Positions 5,717 through 6,861 of a DNA stretch of 6,861 nt are shown here, piece by piece. How positions within the stretch are numbered: position 1 is the stretch's first letter; each line of letters begins with the position of its first letter. The notes under the pieces are model-generated. The model was not told the DNA's origin and did no database searches. It saw only the letters and a list, made by a program, of their open reading frames with translations. The DNA comes from Aurantimonadaceae bacterium. GTDB taxonomy: Bacteria; Pseudomonadota; Alphaproteobacteria; Rhizobiales; Rhizobiaceae. The position numbers and the translations under genes were made by a program. The DNA is taken from the NCBI GenBank assembly GCA_003232595.1, contig QIIJ01000310.1, forward strand, positions 1 through 6,861, in the 5' to 3' direction.

Positions 5717-6861
5717 TCAATGATTATCACGGGGAATTATGGTGGTGACATTGCGGTATTTGGTTGCCGGTTTCAGCACCATTCCCTCGTCGAACTGGTC
5801 AACAATATCGCGCTGTATTTCCTGCCACGGGGTCTGGTGATCGGGCACATAGTCCAGCCCGCCATTGGCGAGAATTTCCGCAATTTCCTTCTTGCGCCGG
5901 GCAAGCTCTTCATCCGGGATCATAATATTGGCGGTGCTGTTGTTTAAATCAATGCGCAGCATATCGCCGGTTTGAACCAGCGCCAGCCCGCCGCCAATCG
6001 CCGCTTCCGGGGCGGCATTGAGGATTGAGGGCGAACCGGAGGTGCCCGATTGACGACCGTCGCCGATACAGGGCAGATCTGTAATTCCCTGTTTGATCAG
6101 CGCATCCGGCGGCTGCATATTGACCACTTCGGCCCCGCCAGGATAGCCGATTGGCCCCGCCCCGCGCATGACGAGAATGGTGTTTTGATCAATATTGAGA
6201 GAAGCATCATTGATCCGGGCGTGGTAATCCTCACGTCCGTCAAAAACCATGGCGCGACCCTCAAAGGCGTTTTCATCGCCGGGTTTTGAAAGATACCGGG
6301 CACGAAAATCGTCTGAAATCACGCTTGTTTTCATGATCGCCGTATCAAACAGATTGCCTGAGAGATTGAGAAAACCGGATTTTTCCAGCATCGGGCTGTC
6401 ATAAGCGTGGATAACCTCGCGGTCGAGGGTTTCTTTGCCCGCGCAATTCTCGCCGATGGTTTTTCCGTTGACGGTCATTGCATCCGGGTGGGGCAGGCGT
6501 CCGGCCTTTAGCAGTTCGTGAATGACCGAGGGCAACCCGCCCGCGTGGTGATAATCCTCGCCAAGGAAACGCCCCGCCGGTTGTAAATCAAGCAGCAGGG
6601 GAATATCATAACCGATATCCTGCCAGTCCTGATTATCAAGCTCGACACCGAGATGATTGGCGATGGCCTTTAAGTGTATCGGTGCGTTGGTCGACCCGCC
6701 GATGGCTGAATTGGCGACAATGGCGTTTTCAAACGCCGCGCGGGTCATGATGTCCGAGGGTTTTATATCTTCGAACACCATCTCGACAATACGTTTGCCG
6801 GAATGATAGGCTGCATTGGCGCGCTCCTTGTGAACGGCTGGAATGGCGGCGGAACCGGCAA
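5717..6861 (-). CDS. IlvD/Edd family sugar-acid dehydratase (C-terminal two thirds, 5' end outside window)
   Basis: The frame is open to the window edge and gives 380 residues; the first ATG inside it (6779-6781) is internal, since GSAAIPAVHKERANAAYHSG and GKRIVEMV before it are family sequence. Members are about 570-600 residues, so roughly 200 residues, including the Cys ligands of the iron-sulfur cluster, are missing from view. Landmarks (partial numbering) are NSAIGGSTNAPIHL (50-63), the PLLLDLQPAGRFLGEDY stretch (87-103), TVNGKTIGENC (129-139), LSGNLFDTAIMKTSVIS (166-182), FDGREDYHARI (206-216), RGAGPIGYPGGAEVVNMQPP (232-251) and GDGRQSGTSGSPSILN (266-281). In the last motif the Ser of GRQS (271) corresponds to the catalytic serine alkoxide. 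The ending PRDNH is typical of the xylonate/arabinonate branch rather than of true dihydroxy-acid dehydratase. The reaction is dehydration of an aldonate to its 2-keto-3-deoxy acid. The exact sugar is not determined. Confidence 0.9.
   Translation of the reverse strand, partial: AGSAAIPAVHKERANAAYHSGKRIVEMVFEDIKPSDIMTRAAFENAIVANSAIGGSTNAPIHLKAIANHLGVELDNQDWQDIGYDIPLLLDLQPAGRFLGEDYHHAGGLPSVIHELLKAGRLPHPDAMTVNGKTIGENCAGKETLDREVIHAYDSPMLEKSGFLNLSGNLFDTAIMKTSVISDDFRARYLSKPGDENAFEGRAMVFDGREDYHARINDASLNIDQNTILVMRGAGPIGYPGGAEVVNMQPPDALIKQGITDLPCIGDGRQSGTSGSPSILNAAPEAAIGGGLALVQTGDMLRIDLNNSTANIMIPDEELARRKKEIAEILANGGLDYVPDHQTPWQEIQRDIVDQFDEGMVLKPATKYRNVTTIIPRDNH

Noticed and set aside
6779..6781. ATG at 6779-6781 as the start of the dehydratase
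   Set aside because: The frame continues upstream with GSAAIPAVHKERANAAYHSG and GKRIVE, which is conserved family sequence, so the true start lies beyond the window.

Overview
The window reads as chromosomal DNA of moderate GC content from an alphaproteobacterium, possibly a member of the Hyphomicrobiales/Rhizobiales or a marine relative. This rests on family resemblance: a heterotetrameric sarcosine oxidase-type operon, a xylonate/arabinonate-type IlvD/Edd dehydratase paired with an SMP-30 lactonase, and a small protein resembling rhizobial hypothetical proteins. It is not proven from the sequence alone. No RNA gene, insertion sequence, CRISPR array, phage gene or origin is visible.

Left part, plus strand (1-3073). 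A tightly packed operon enters the window mid-gene. It holds the C-terminal half of a sarcosine oxidase alpha-subunit family protein, the gamma subunit (8-nt overlap), and a CaiB/BaiF family protein of the alpha-methylacyl-CoA racemase type (ATGA overlap). The beta and delta subunits would be expected upstream, outside the window. The overlaps imply coordinated translation, so an amine-oxidising, folate-dependent demethylating enzyme is linked to a putative acyl-CoA epimerase. This linkage is the most unusual point of the window.

Middle part, minus strand (3092-4657). A soluble PAS-like/coiled-coil/GGDEF diguanylate cyclase converges on the racemase gene with only 18 nt between them. Upstream of it, on the same strand, lies a 128-residue protein of unknown function with a GTG start. 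The intergenic stretches (4103-4270 and 4658-4818) are AT-richer. They hold short perfect palindromes and a one-mismatch CtrA-like box, but no convincing factor-independent terminator.

Right part, minus strand (4819-6861). An IlvD/Edd family sugar-acid dehydratase, cut at its 5' end by the window edge, is followed 31 nt later by an SMP-30/gluconolactonase-family sugar lactonase with a strong Shine-Dalgarno sequence. Together they fit a non-phosphorylative aldose oxidation pathway (Weimberg or L-arabinose type): the lactonase opens the aldonolactone and the dehydratase makes the 2-keto-3-deoxy acid. The sugar cannot be fixed from this window.

Overall the genes are intact members of known families. 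I see no clear evidence of a wholly new system. The points worth checking are the oxidase-racemase linkage, the divergent folate-domain segment of the alpha subunit, the degenerate I-site of the cyclase, and the uncharacterised small protein with its promoter region.
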